DNA from: CAZVJU01 sp964627195
Lineage (GTDB): Bacteria > Patescibacteriota > Microgenomatia > UBA8517
Reading direction: 5' to 3'
Length of the DNA stretch: 20,670 nucleotides
Assembly (NCBI GenBank): GCA_964627195.1
Contig: CAZVJU010000019.1
Coordinates: 1 to 20,670 of the forward strand
The notes below the pieces were generated by a model. It saw only the letters and a program-made list of their open reading frames with translations, did not search any database and had not been told where the DNA came from. This document shows positions 6,478 to 13,034 of this stretch, one piece after another; the stretch's first letter is position 1; each line of letters begins with the position of its first letter. Made by a program: the position numbers and the translations under genes.

Positions 6478-6542
6478 CTTGACTTGATTAAGTGAGTGCT
6501 TCGTCAACTTTCCCCATTCCTTCTCCCGAACCTGATATACTT
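6478..6542 (+). repeat. Dispersed leaderless-promoter element, copy b
   Basis: A complete copy. The upstream core has TTGACTTGATTAAGTGAG followed by TGCTTCGTCA. A 26-base pyrimidine-rich spacer ending CCGAACC and the extended -10 TGATATACT (TATACT 6536-6541) follow. Exactly six bases (TAGGTT) separate the -10 from GTG 6548, so transcription should start at the start codon. Confidence 0.85.
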
Positions 6543-6547
6543 AGGTT

Positions 6548-6994
6548 GTGAAAAGCAAATTTACGATAGGAGTATTTGGAATTATATTTGATGATAAGAA
6601 GAGAGTACTTCTATGTCACAGACGTGATTATGATCTATGGAATTTACCCGGTGGCGGTTTGGAAAGTTACGAAACACCGTGGGGCGGACTAATAAGAGAG
6701 GTAAAAGAGGAAACCGGTTTGGATGTTAAGGTTTTAAAATTGATCGGAGTTTACAGTAAACCTTATAAAAATGAGATTGTTTTTGCGTTTATTTGTAAGC
6801 GAATCAAGGGTAATATTACGCTAAATGAAGAAGCAGATAAAATTGATTATTTTGCGATTGTTAAACTTCCTTCAAATACAGTACCCAAACAAGTAGAAAG
6901 GATAAAGGACGCAGTTGCAAATTCAGAGTTGGCTGTTTTTAAAGTTCAGTCAGGTAGATCTTCTATTGATTTGCTAAAAGAAGGGAAACTTTAA
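6548..6994 (+). CDS. Nudix hydrolase 2 (MutT-like)
   Basis: A 148-residue protein with a textbook Nudix box: GGGLESYETPWGGLI followed by REVKEETGLDV at about residues 36-61. The run LLCHRRDYDLWNLPGGGLE is typical of MutT/NTP-pyrophosphatase-like Nudix enzymes. The C-terminal part (residues about 100-148) is less conserved. A house-cleaning role on modified nucleotides or a role in nucleotide-sugar metabolism are both possible. GTG 6548 is chosen because it lies exactly six bases after a TATACT box with no Shine-Dalgarno. It is followed 12 bases later by element copy c. Confidence 0.9.
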   Translation: MKSKFTIGVFGIIFDDKKRVLLCHRRDYDLWNLPGGGLESYETPWGGLIREVKEETGLDVKVLKLIGVYSKPYKNEIVFAFICKRIKGNITLNEEADKIDYFAIVKLPSNTVPKQVERIKDAVANSELAVFKVQSGRSSIDLLKEGKL

Positions 6995-7006
6995 TATAAT
7001 TTTAAA

Positions 7007-7036
7007 CTTGACTTGGCCGAGTGAGTGCTTCGGCAA
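7007..7036 (+). repeat. Dispersed element, truncated copy c
   Basis: The upstream core is intact (CTTGACTTGGCCGAGTGAG followed by TGCTTCGGCAA). The spacer and extended -10 box of the other copies are missing and are replaced by the 3' end of an oppositely oriented gene pair. The next copy (d, 7707) begins just beyond that pair, so copies c and d flank it as direct repeats. Confidence 0.75.
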
Positions 7037-7047
7037 CCCTCTCTTAT

Positions 7048-7075
7048 AAAGCATGTAAAATTTATGCTTTTTCAA
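7048..7075. terminator. Possible bidirectional terminator
   Basis: AAAGCAT (7048-7054) and ATGCTTT (7064-7070) form a 7-base stem over a 9-base AT-rich loop, followed by TT on the plus strand. It lies between the convergent Nudix 2 and retropepsin-like genes and overlaps the stop codon of the latter. Low GC in the stem makes it weak. Confidence 0.35.
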
Positions 7076-7484
7076 GATAAAACTTTCCTGCTTTGTAGTT
7101 AAAGCAAACTTCGTTAAACTGATCAAAAAAGCCTTGTCTGCCTAACAATGGAACTCCAGTATTTGAAATCTCATCGCTGAAAATTATGTAGGAATCAAGC
7201 TTATGGCTTTTCCCTTTCTGCATAACCATTAGCTCAACAATATAAGGTTTACCCTTCATCTGCCTTGATTTCTTTACACCACCGAAAGGAACTGTTTCTT
7301 TGACGGCCGACAAATCAATTCCGAGTACTTTAGCTATCTCAGCGTGAAAAACATTCGCAAAGGCACCTGAATCCAACATTGCACGATAGTTCGTTGTCAT
7401 GCCGTTGTCCTTATTGGTTACCCTAATATCCAACATTGGAATTTTGTCACCAAAGGTAACTTGAAAAGGGAATTTGAATTTCAT
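7062..7484 (-). CDS. Retropepsin-like aspartyl protease-fold protein
   Basis: A 140-residue protein with the retroviral-protease-type fold. The active-site-like motif is YRAMLDSGAFANVF, with Asp38 in D-S-G, followed by a helix ending KVLGID. The C-terminal PLLGRQGFFDQFNEVCFNYK corresponds to the conserved hydrophobic-Gly second half of the domain. Such one-domain proteins would act as homodimers. No signal peptide is present, so it should be cytoplasmic. It is the second gene of a minus-strand pair with the DUF5678 gene, 5 bases away, and presumably reads from that gene's leaderless promoter. The pair is opposite in orientation to its neighbours and is bracketed by element copies c and d. Confidence 0.75.
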   Translation of the reverse strand: MKFKFPFQVTFGDKIPMLDIRVTNKDNGMTTNYRAMLDSGAFANVFHAEIAKVLGIDLSAVKETVPFGGVKKSRQMKGKPYIVELMVMQKGKSHKLDSYIIFSDEISNTGVPLLGRQGFFDQFNEVCFNYKAGKFYLEKA

Positions 7485-7489
7485 AGAAG

Positions 7490-7666
7490 CTATCCTATAT
7501 AAGGAATGTATTTTGTGGGAACTTTAAATAGAGTTGGTATCTTTTCACCTTTTTCCTGTGCTTCCTTATAAACCTTTTGAGCACTAGTTCCACTTGCTAT
7601 GACCTTTTCTGTGTTAGGTTTTAGAGCTACCCATTTACCTCTAAATTTTTTAATTAACATTTCCAT
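7490..7666 (-). CDS. DUF5678-type small protein
   Basis: A small protein beginning MEMLIKKFRGKWVALKP and continuing VIASGTSAQKVYKEAQEKGE up to KVPTKYIPYIG. The combination of GKWVAL, an A-S-G-x-x-x-x-x-V-x-x-x-A helix and a final hydrophobic strand fits the DUF5678 family, which often neighbours retropepsin-like proteins. I chose ATG at 7666 rather than 7681. A consensus TATAAT (complement of 7673-7678) lies exactly six bases before it, the standard leaderless spacing here, and the 7681 ATG would be upstream of the predicted transcription start. The product is then 58 residues. Function is unknown. Confidence 0.7.
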   Translation of the reverse strand: MEMLIKKFRGKWVALKPNTEKVIASGTSAQKVYKEAQEKGEKIPTLFKVPTKYIPYIG

Positions 7667-7672
7667 AATGTT

Positions 7673-7678
7673 ATTATA
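7673..7678 (-). promoter_or_regulatory. Leaderless -10 box for the DUF5678/retropepsin pair
   Basis: On the minus strand TATAAT is followed by AACATT and then ATG (7666). This exact six-base gap decides the start codon of the DUF5678 gene. Confidence 0.7.
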
Positions 7679-7706
7679 CATAATTAAATCCAGATTCCTA
7701 ATATTT

Positions 7707-7761
7707 CTTGTCTTGATTAAGTGAGTGCTTCGGCAATTTTTTCACTGAAACTGATATACTT
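7707..7761 (+). repeat. Dispersed leaderless-promoter element, copy d (short spacer)
   Basis: The upstream core reads CTTGTCTTGATTAAGTGAG followed by TGCTTCGGCA. The spacer to the extended -10 TGATATACT (TATACT 7755-7760) is 16 bases instead of 25-26, shorter by about one helical turn. Six bases (TCATTA) then lead to ATG 7767. Confidence 0.85.
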
Positions 7762-7766
7762 CATTA

Positions 7767-8273
7767 ATGAAAAAAATCCTCTTATTAAATCCGGAAGGGG
7801 CAACCAATAAAAAAGTTAAGGAGTTTCAGGTACGCGAAGCTGTTCGCGCGATAGTTCTTAATGAAGATAATAAAGTTGCCCTACTTCGTGTTCTCAAATA
7901 TGATTACTATAAAATTCCTGGCGGTGGAATTGAAAAAGATGAAGACCGGATCACAGCGCTTAGGCGGGAATGTCTGGAAGAGATCGGAGCTGAAATAGAA
8001 ATTGTTGGTGAAGTGGGTATGATTGTTGAATACCGGAAATCATTCAACCTTAAACAAACTTCCTACTGTTACCTGGCGAGGCTTAAGGGTAAAAGCGGTA
8101 ATTCGAAATTTACGGAAGATGAAATTCGAGACAAATTTGAACCGATCTGGCTTTCATATAAAGAAGCTTTGCGTAAATTTTCAATTAACACAACCTCATT
8201 CGAAGGTCGGGTTTACATTATGCCACGGGAATATGCTTTCCTGAAGGAAGCACAAAAACTAATCAAATCTTAA
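7767..8273 (+). CDS. Nudix hydrolase 3
   Basis: A 168-residue Nudix protein. A short N-terminal strand region (KKILLLNPEGATNKKVKEF) precedes the fold. The complete Nudix box is GGGIEKDEDRITALR followed by RECLEEIGAEI at about residues 52-77, after YDYYKIPGG. Sequence outside the box is different from Nudix 1 and 2, so the three are not recent duplicates. The start ATG 7767 is set by the six-base distance from the extended -10 of copy d. The TAA stop (8271-8273) lies inside the left edge of copy e. The substrate is unknown. Confidence 0.9.
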   Translation: MKKILLLNPEGATNKKVKEFQVREAVRAIVLNEDNKVALLRVLKYDYYKIPGGGIEKDEDRITALRRECLEEIGAEIEIVGEVGMIVEYRKSFNLKQTSYCYLARLKGKSGNSKFTEDEIRDKFEPIWLSYKEALRKFSINTTSFEGRVYIMPREYAFLKEAQKLIKS

Positions 8274-8333
8274 GTTGATGAAGTGAGTGCTTCGACAATT
8301 TTGTCACCTCATCCCCTCGAACCTGATATACTT
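8269..8333 (+). repeat. Dispersed leaderless-promoter element, copy e
   Basis: CTTAAGTTGATGAAGTGAG followed by TGCTTCGACA aligns without gaps to the other cores. The 26-base spacer ends TCGAACC and the extended -10 TGATATACT (TATACT 8327-8332) follows. ATG 8340 begins seven bases later. The left edge overlaps the stop codon of Nudix 3. Confidence 0.85.
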
Positions 8334-8339
8334 ATTTTA

Positions 8340-9065
8340 ATGCTTAAAGTAGTAGTAGGAATTTTAGTTATTGTTGGCCTGGCATTAGTGCTGTTGAAAT
8401 TATTTACAAGCTCTCCCCAAAAGCTTGTTCAAACTAACATTGCAGTAAATTCAGACGATCCTCCTTTAAAGCTAAAAAGTATCGGGGTCAATTTTTCTGA
8501 TTTTAAATTTACCAAGGATAAATTAGAGTTTAACCGACTTTTTATGGACTACGGTTTTGTTATTCCGGCTAATACTACCAGCACCGGCAAAGATAAAGCT
8601 AATCCTCAACCAACTTTTGTTGTGCCTTTAGGCACTCCCGCAAGATCTTTGGTAGATGGGGTTGTGGTTGCAATACCAACACTCTGGAGTGGAGACTATT
8701 CCGTCCTAGTGACTACTGACGGGAAAATGCAAAAGTGGGTTTACGAGACAGAACATTTAATAAATCCCAAGGTTAAAGTGGGCGATAAAGTTACAGCCGG
8801 CCAGATTGTGGGAGAAGTTAGCGATTTTAATAAGGGAGCACCAAAAGGATTCGGAAGTGTCGAGATTGGAATTTTAAAGGGCGGAAATCCGCCGGAGCAC
8901 GTTTGCCCATTTGCCTTTCTTGACGAATCTATAAAGGAAGAAACCTTGGCCAGCATAAAAACTTTGTATCTATCTTGGGAGAGTTATATAGGGAATAAAA
9001 CGCTTTATGATGAAAATTCATATCAAGTTCCTGGCTGTCTTACGCTTGACTCAATCCCAGGGTAA
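8340..9065 (+). CDS. Membrane-anchored M23/lipoyl-like domain protein
   Basis: A 241-residue protein whose N-terminal segment (VVVGILVIVGLALVLLKLF, residues about 4-22) is a single membrane anchor. The remainder should be extracytoplasmic. Residues about 90-160 have the beta-rich pattern of M23 peptidase / biotinyl-lipoyl-like hybrid motifs: FVVPLGTPARSLVDGVVVAI, then KVKVGDKVTAGQIVGEVS. The M23 zinc ligands (HxxxD and HxH) are not evident, so it is probably non-catalytic. A longer frame opens at 8283, but ATG 8340 is seven bases after the -10 box and begins right at the membrane segment, so I use it. Cell-envelope role is inference. Confidence 0.65.
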   Translation: MLKVVVGILVIVGLALVLLKLFTSSPQKLVQTNIAVNSDDPPLKLKSIGVNFSDFKFTKDKLEFNRLFMDYGFVIPANTTSTGKDKANPQPTFVVPLGTPARSLVDGVVVAIPTLWSGDYSVLVTTDGKMQKWVYETEHLINPKVKVGDKVTAGQIVGEVSDFNKGAPKGFGSVEIGILKGGNPPEHVCPFAFLDESIKEETLASIKTLYLSWESYIGNKTLYDENSYQVPGCLTLDSIPG

Positions 9066-9086
9066 AGTGATTTTATATTTTTGAGG

Positions 9087-9150
9087 CTTGAGTTGGCTAA
9101 GCGATTACTTCGGCATCTTCGCCTCCTCATTCTCCCCACCTGATATACTT
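9087..9150 (+). repeat. Dispersed leaderless-promoter element, copy f
   Basis: CTTGAGTTGGCTAAGCGAT followed by TACTTCGGCA is the most diverged core. The spacer is 25 bases and the extended -10 TGATATACT (TATACT 9144-9149) is intact. Six bases (TCAATT) lead to ATG 9156, but that ATG is out of frame with the downstream gene. Confidence 0.8.
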
Positions 9151-9184
9151 CAATTATGAAAATTTTGGTTTTACGGAAGGAACC

Positions 9185-9715
9185 GTGTTAATGCATAAAT
9201 CTGCGGAAGGAAAAAGCCGTGAGGAAATTGTTGAACAGTCTAGACTCGAAGGTATTCAAAGAGAAGAAGCGTCTTTAAACTACAAATCAAAACATGATGT
9301 TTCTGTACAACCGAACTCTGTGTATGACTTTGGTAACTACATATCAAATGGAAATGCCGTCCAGAAATTGAAACAGTGGAAAGATCAAGGAGCTATCATT
9401 TACTACCTATCTTCAAGAAGAATTAAACCAGATGTTGAGGTAATACAAGCAGTACTAAAAAGACATGATTTCCCTGATGCAGGCAACTTATTATTTCGAC
9501 GACAAGCTGAAGCATATAACGACGTTGCCGAAAAGCTGATGCCAGATATTCTAATTGAGGATGATTGCGAAAGTATTGGAGGAGAAGTTGAAATGACCTA
9601 CACTCATATAAGAGAAGATATTAAAAAGAATATAAAATCTTTTGTGGTAAAAGAGTTTGCAGGAATTGACCACTTACCAGACAGTATAAATCAACTTATT
9701 CTTGAGCCCAGATGA
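9185..9715 (+). CDS. HAD-like protein, probably frameshifted near its start
   Basis: A 176-residue frame as it stands (GTG 9185; ATG 9191 also possible). Coding character continues upstream in the same frame (ENFGFTEGTVLMHKSAEGKS), with no start codon there. The predicted leaderless ATG at 9156 is one base out of frame and as written gives only MKILVLRKEPC then stop. One added A in the AAAA run at 9159-9162 would join them into MKNFGFTEGTVLMHK. Segments IIYYLSSRRIK and PDILIEDDCESIGG suggest a HAD-type fold or a similar phosphatase-like fold. The function is unknown. The end overlaps the convergent protease gene by 20 bases. Confidence 0.6.
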   Translation: MLMHKSAEGKSREEIVEQSRLEGIQREEASLNYKSKHDVSVQPNSVYDFGNYISNGNAVQKLKQWKDQGAIIYYLSSRRIKPDVEVIQAVLKRHDFPDAGNLLFRRQAEAYNDVAEKLMPDILIEDDCESIGGEVEMTYTHIREDIKKNIKSFVVKEFAGIDHLPDSINQLILEPR

Positions 9716-10499
9716 CAAAGGTGAAGAGTCTGTTCCCCAACCCCAAATCACGTTCAAAAAGAGCTACATAGCCGTTATCGCGAATTGATCTTCCCCAATC
9801 ACTTTGATTCTCAAAATCTCCATTTTTTGCTGCATCGGCAATTGAGAGGCCTAGGGGCAGTTTTTGAGTTGAGGTTGCAAGTGTCGTAAAGCTATCAAGG
9901 TGTGAATAAATTACCTCAAGCTGGTCAAAGTCATGCTGATTTGGATGTTCGTTACTTGGCGGACCATCAGGATCGCTTGTGTAATCCATGCAGCTGCCTA
10001 GGTTAGGATTATTGAAGTTTTCATCCTGATGATCAAGACCGAACGTATGAGCAACTTCCTGGCACATCACCAAATTCTTCCATGCAGGGGTACTATAGGT
10101 AGCTGAACCAAAATAGGTATCGTTCATTTTTGCAAGTCCTTGGGTAATATGACTCCCGCTCGCCCAAATTTGTGCAATCCCCAGCCAACCATTATTCCCA
10201 TAGCGATAGTTACAAACCTCGACGCGACCACTTGTCGGTCGGCAACGACGTGGGTTTTGGGATCCAGCTACGATGGTTGTATCAAGAACCGACGATTGAC
10301 TCCAATCGGCTGAAGTAGTAACAAGGTAAGGATCCCAAGAGGTTGAAAGATTGTCGGCAAGTTGCAGTGTAAATGGATTAATAGTGCGAGCCCAGTGGTA
10401 ATTCCCCCATGAATGGCTTGCAAAAGTGACAGAAGGAGAAAAGATTAGCACAGTCGCAAGTAATAAAAGCAGTAAAAATAATCTAAATTTGGCAAACAT
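9696..10499 (-). CDS. Secreted metzincin-like protein with altered zinc motif
   Basis: A 267-residue protein with a strong signal peptide (hydrophobic residues about 7-22, likely cleavage after TFA at 27). The metalloprotease signature reads MCQEVAHTFGLDHQDE: the metzincin HExxHxxGxxH is present except that the first His is Gln147. Glu148, His151 and His157 remain. The downstream SCMDYTSDPDG supplies the Met-turn-like SxMDY typical of metzincins. Several Cys (C86, C96, C146, C169) may form disulphides. It could be a protease with an unusual zinc site or an inactive relative. The promoter is probably TTGTCC-18-TATAAG on the minus strand, 4 bases before the ATG. Confidence 0.75.
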   Translation of the reverse strand: MFAKFRLFLLLLLLATVLIFSPSVTFASHSWGNYHWARTINPFTLQLADNLSTSWDPYLVTTSADWSQSSVLDTTIVAGSQNPRRCRPTSGRVEVCNYRYGNNGWLGIAQIWASGSHITQGLAKMNDTYFGSATYSTPAWKNLVMCQEVAHTFGLDHQDENFNNPNLGSCMDYTSDPDGPPSNEHPNQHDFDQLEVIYSHLDSFTTLATSTQKLPLGLSIADAAKNGDFENQSDWGRSIRDNGYVALFERDLGLGNRLFTFVIWAQE

Positions 10500-10601
10500 A
10501 AAACTTATACAGTGTAATCTAGGTCACGGACAAAAGTCAAGAAGTCTCCCTTTTAGAAATAACAGATAATTTTACTTCATTACCAAGGGTCTGTTGTTTG
10601 C

Positions 10602-10607
10602 TAAAAT
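10602..10607 (+). promoter_or_regulatory. Leaderless extended -10 for the 10614 gene
   Basis: TGCTAAAAT (10599-10607) is an extended -10 box. AACATT (six bases) separates it from ATG 10614. The dispersed upstream core is absent here, so leaderless spacing is not confined to that element. Confidence 0.7.
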
Positions 10608-10613
10608 AACATT

Positions 10614-11282
10614 ATGGATTGGGGAAAGTTCGTTTACCTTCTTATCATCATTTTAATCGGTTACCTACCGTACAAAGTACTGCAGAAAAAGCTTCCCCGC
10701 GGACTAAATGACATTTCCAATTCCACTGCGTTACTCTTAGGTGCATGGTTTTTAATCCTGTCTGGTTTACTTTTGTCACAGATAAAAGAACTTAATGTGT
10801 CTATCCCCACATGGATCCTTGTGGCCGTCAGTCTCACATCAGCTATCTGGTTTTCAGTGCCTTTCTTAATACGAAAAATCGGAGTTTATCCTGACAAGGT
10901 AATTTCTCAAAAACCAACCTTGTTCGTCGTTAAATTCGATCCTCATACGCTTTATTTAAAATTTTTTGAGGTATTATTTCAGCAGATAAAATTTCTTTTT
11001 ATGCTTAGTGTTGTTTTGGTAACGCTATCCCCGATCGATAGAACAATCATTTTTACTCTTATAATCGGCTTTTTTCATTTTAACAATTTGTTTTTCTTAC
11101 CCAAGCGCGAGGCAATGGTGTTTTTCATACTTAGTTTTCCAATGGCAGTCCTTTTTAGTATTCTGATTCTTAGAGGTTATGTGTTGTTGACACTTTCGAT
11201 CCATCTCTGGTTTTATCTCCTCTTTGCCGGTTATCCATGGATAGTAAACCGTAACTTTAGTAGGCTTGACTTGAGAAAGTGA
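10614..11282 (+). CDS. Polytopic membrane protein, unknown family
   Basis: A 222-residue protein with about seven hydrophobic segments: VYLLIIILIGYLPYKV, ALLLGAWFLILSGLLL, WILVAVSLTSAIWFSVPFLI, a central pair around FLFMLSVVLVTL and IIFTLIIGFFHF, FFILSFPMAVLFSILIL, and a final LSIHLWFYLLFAGYPWIV. The short FFHFNNLFFLPKREA between segments has polar and charged residues that might be functional. A weak resemblance to CPBP-type intramembrane proteases is possible but unsupported. The start is set by a leaderless -10 box. The final codons (RLDLRK-TGA) lie inside the upstream core of element copy g. Confidence 0.7.
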   Translation: MDWGKFVYLLIIILIGYLPYKVLQKKLPRGLNDISNSTALLLGAWFLILSGLLLSQIKELNVSIPTWILVAVSLTSAIWFSVPFLIRKIGVYPDKVISQKPTLFVVKFDPHTLYLKFFEVLFQQIKFLFMLSVVLVTLSPIDRTIIFTLIIGFFHFNNLFFLPKREAMVFFILSFPMAVLFSILILRGYVLLTLSIHLWFYLLFAGYPWIVNRNFSRLDLRK

Positions 11283-11328
11283 GTACTTCGGAAGGTTTCC
11301 CTATGTCTCTTGCGAATCTGATATACTT
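11265..11328 (+). repeat. Dispersed leaderless-promoter element, copy g
   Basis: CTTGACTTGAGAAAGTGAG followed by TACTTCGGAA aligns without gaps to the other cores. The spacer is 25 bases and TGATATACT (TATACT 11322-11327) is intact. Six bases (TCAAAT) precede GTG 11334. The left part overlaps the last codons of the upstream membrane protein. Confidence 0.85.
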
Positions 11329-11333
11329 CAAAT

Positions 11334-12206
11334 GTGAACGTAGATTTTGTACGCTTTAAGACAAGTGATGACGTTGAATTGCGGGGATGGTTTAGTGATG
11401 GAGATAGTGAAACCGCTGCAATTCACATCCACGGCATGTCAGGAAATGGGTACGAGAATTATTTTCTTGATAACCTGCGGGAAATGTACAACAAGAATGG
11501 TATTGCATTTTTCCCGATTGATACTCGCGGAAGCGGATATATCAATTCTTTTTGGCAAGGCAGCGATTTAAGCAAGTGGGGTGAAGGAACAAAAGTCGGA
11601 GGCAGTTGTTTCGAGATTTTTGAAGAAAGTGTACATGACATTCAGGGAGCTATTGATTACCTAAAAACTCTAGGTAAAAGTAAATTCATTTTGCAAGGCC
11701 ATTCTTTAGGCGGAAGTAAGGTTGTTAATTATATTGTTAGTAAAAAAACACAAGAAATTATCGCCGCAGTTTTGCTTGCTCCAACAAATATGCCAGGATG
11801 GGCGGGAACTGATTCCAACCACAAAAACTATTTGCAAAAAGCTAATAAACTTATAGCAAAAGGTAAAGGTGAAGAACTAGTTAGTGCTGAATGTTGGCTT
11901 GATAAAACTCCCATTTCTGCTCAAACATATCCAACTATCTGTGAAGCCGGAAGAGCTGTAGATATCTATGGAAATAGTGGAAAGGCCCCACTAGGTAAAG
12001 TTGAAGTCCCAACCTTGATTATTTATGGTGATGCCGATATTGGAATACTGAGAGTTGACGGTTCAATGGACAAGTGGCTTGATAGAGTAAATAAAATTAA
12101 AAACAATAATACCAAGGTTTCAATCATTCAAGGTGCTTCCCATAGTTTCAGGGATTGCGAAGATAAATTAACAAGAGAAGTAAAAGAGTTTCTAAAAAAA
12201 TTATGA
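11334..12206 (+). CDS. Alpha/beta hydrolase (DUF1749-like)
   Basis: A 290-residue alpha/beta hydrolase. The nucleophile elbow is QGHSLGGS (Ser124). An early HIHGMSGNGYEN forms the oxyanion region. Asp233 or Asp235 in IIYGDADIG and His270 in QGASHSF complete the triad. The overall layout resembles the DUF1749/FusB-like hydrolases with a long cap between strands. The start is GTG 11334, six bases after the -10 of element copy g. The next gene overlaps its stop by ATGA (12203-12206), so the two are translationally coupled and probably work together. The substrate is unknown. Confidence 0.87.
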   Translation: MNVDFVRFKTSDDVELRGWFSDGDSETAAIHIHGMSGNGYENYFLDNLREMYNKNGIAFFPIDTRGSGYINSFWQGSDLSKWGEGTKVGGSCFEIFEESVHDIQGAIDYLKTLGKSKFILQGHSLGGSKVVNYIVSKKTQEIIAAVLLAPTNMPGWAGTDSNHKNYLQKANKLIAKGKGEELVSAECWLDKTPISAQTYPTICEAGRAVDIYGNSGKAPLGKVEVPTLIIYGDADIGILRVDGSMDKWLDRVNKIKNNNTKVSIIQGASHSFRDCEDKLTREVKEFLKKL

Positions 12207-12601
12207 AAACAATTTTGGTTGATGCGGTGGATGCCTTTGATATCGAAGAAAATGGGACATTTCATATCTTTGAGGATATGTACAAACTTCTTGAAACTTT
12301 TCCAAATCGAAAAATTTTATTAACAGGTGCAAACGACGATCAATTTAAGGCCTGGAATTTAGACAAAATGCCCTACGAAGTTTTTACACTTAAACATATT
12401 CCTGAAAAGACCGATCCCAAATACTATGAGACAATGCTTAAGCATTTTGGTTTAAGTAAAAATGATGTTATCTACTTCGAACACAACCCCGAGGCGGTCA
12501 AGAGTGCCCAGTCGGTAGGCATTACCACTTATTTTTATGACTCAGACAAGAAAGATCTCGCTGCCCTCAAGAAATTTTTATCCGACAACGCAAGTATTTA
12601 G
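12203..12601 (+). CDS. HAD-superfamily-like protein
   Basis: A 132-residue protein. It begins KTILVDAVDAFDIEENGTF, where a HAD motif I would lie. NRKILLTGANDDQ fits motif II. NDVIYFEHNPEAVKSAQSVG, then ITTYFYD, fits the motif IV region, with the usual acidic pair altered (FEHN). It is short for a HAD phosphatase and the catalytic DxD is not clearly present, so activity is doubtful. It overlaps the preceding hydrolase gene by four bases. A nucleotide- or sugar-phosphatase-like ancestry is inference. Confidence 0.65.
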   Translation: MKTILVDAVDAFDIEENGTFHIFEDMYKLLETFPNRKILLTGANDDQFKAWNLDKMPYEVFTLKHIPEKTDPKYYETMLKHFGLSKNDVIYFEHNPEAVKSAQSVGITTYFYDSDKKDLAALKKFLSDNASI

Positions 12602-12604
12602 GTC

Positions 12605-12632
12605 TTGAATTTGTGACTTAAAGCACTATACT
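12605..12632 (+). promoter_or_regulatory. Leaderless promoter for the 12639 VOC gene
   Basis: TTGAAT (12605-12610), a 16-base spacer and TATACT (12627-12632) form a full promoter. TAAAAT (six bases) separates the -10 box from ATG 12639. The -35 box here contrasts with the dispersed elements, which have none. Confidence 0.75.
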
Positions 12633-12638
12633 TAAAAT

Positions 12639-13034
12639 ATGAAAATGAATCCAGTTGTCCATTTTGAAATGCCTGCTGTAAACAAAAAACGTGTAAAGAA
12701 GTTTTATGAATCCGTCTTTGGTTGGCAAATGACACAGCTTGGGAAAAACATGGGCGATTACCTTCTTGCAACCACATCTCCTGTAGATAAAAACCAAATG
12801 CACAAGAAGAAAGGCGCCATAAACGGTGGCTTTTTCCAATATGGTAAAAAGGAAGGAACCATTCCTCATTTTGTAATTTCAGTAGACAACCTTGAGAAGC
12901 ACATGTTAATAGTCCAAAAAGCTGGAGGTAAAATTCTTGGCAAACCCATGGATATTCAGGGTATCGGCAAATTCATCATGTTTAAAGACTCCGAAGGTAA
13001 CCGTGTTGGTATGCTTCAGCCGTCACAAATGTAG
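12639..13034 (+). CDS. VOC-family protein
   Basis: A 131-residue VOC-fold protein. The first motif, NPVVHFEMPAVNKKRVKKFY, and ESVFGWQM are the standard opening of glyoxalase-like lactoylglutathione-lyase relatives. HFVISVDNLEKHM with the paired KAGGKILGKPMDIQGIGKF starts the second half. FKDSEGNRVGMLQP ends it. A metal-ligand Glu at the usual H/E position is retained in the first half (HFEM). The substrate is unknown; a detoxification or antibiotic-binding role is possible. It starts leaderlessly from the TATACT box six bases upstream. The next gene, also VOC-like, lies 67 bases on and has its own Shine-Dalgarno. Confidence 0.88.
   Translation: MKMNPVVHFEMPAVNKKRVKKFYESVFGWQMTQLGKNMGDYLLATTSPVDKNQMHKKKGAINGGFFQYGKKEGTIPHFVISVDNLEKHMLIVQKAGGKILGKPMDIQGIGKFIMFKDSEGNRVGMLQPSQM

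Noticed and set aside
5941..11328. Integron attC-type sites between accessory genes
   Set aside because: The repeated elements have no palindromic R'/R'' boxes (RYYYAAC/GTTRRRY) and no integron integrase is seen. They contain a promoter, unlike attC.
5941..11328. Conserved TTCG-tetraloop RNA hairpin (TGC-TTCG-GCA) in the element core
   Set aside because: Pairing is not kept: copies b, e, f and g have changes that break the stem without compensation, and the core lies upstream of the predicted transcription start.
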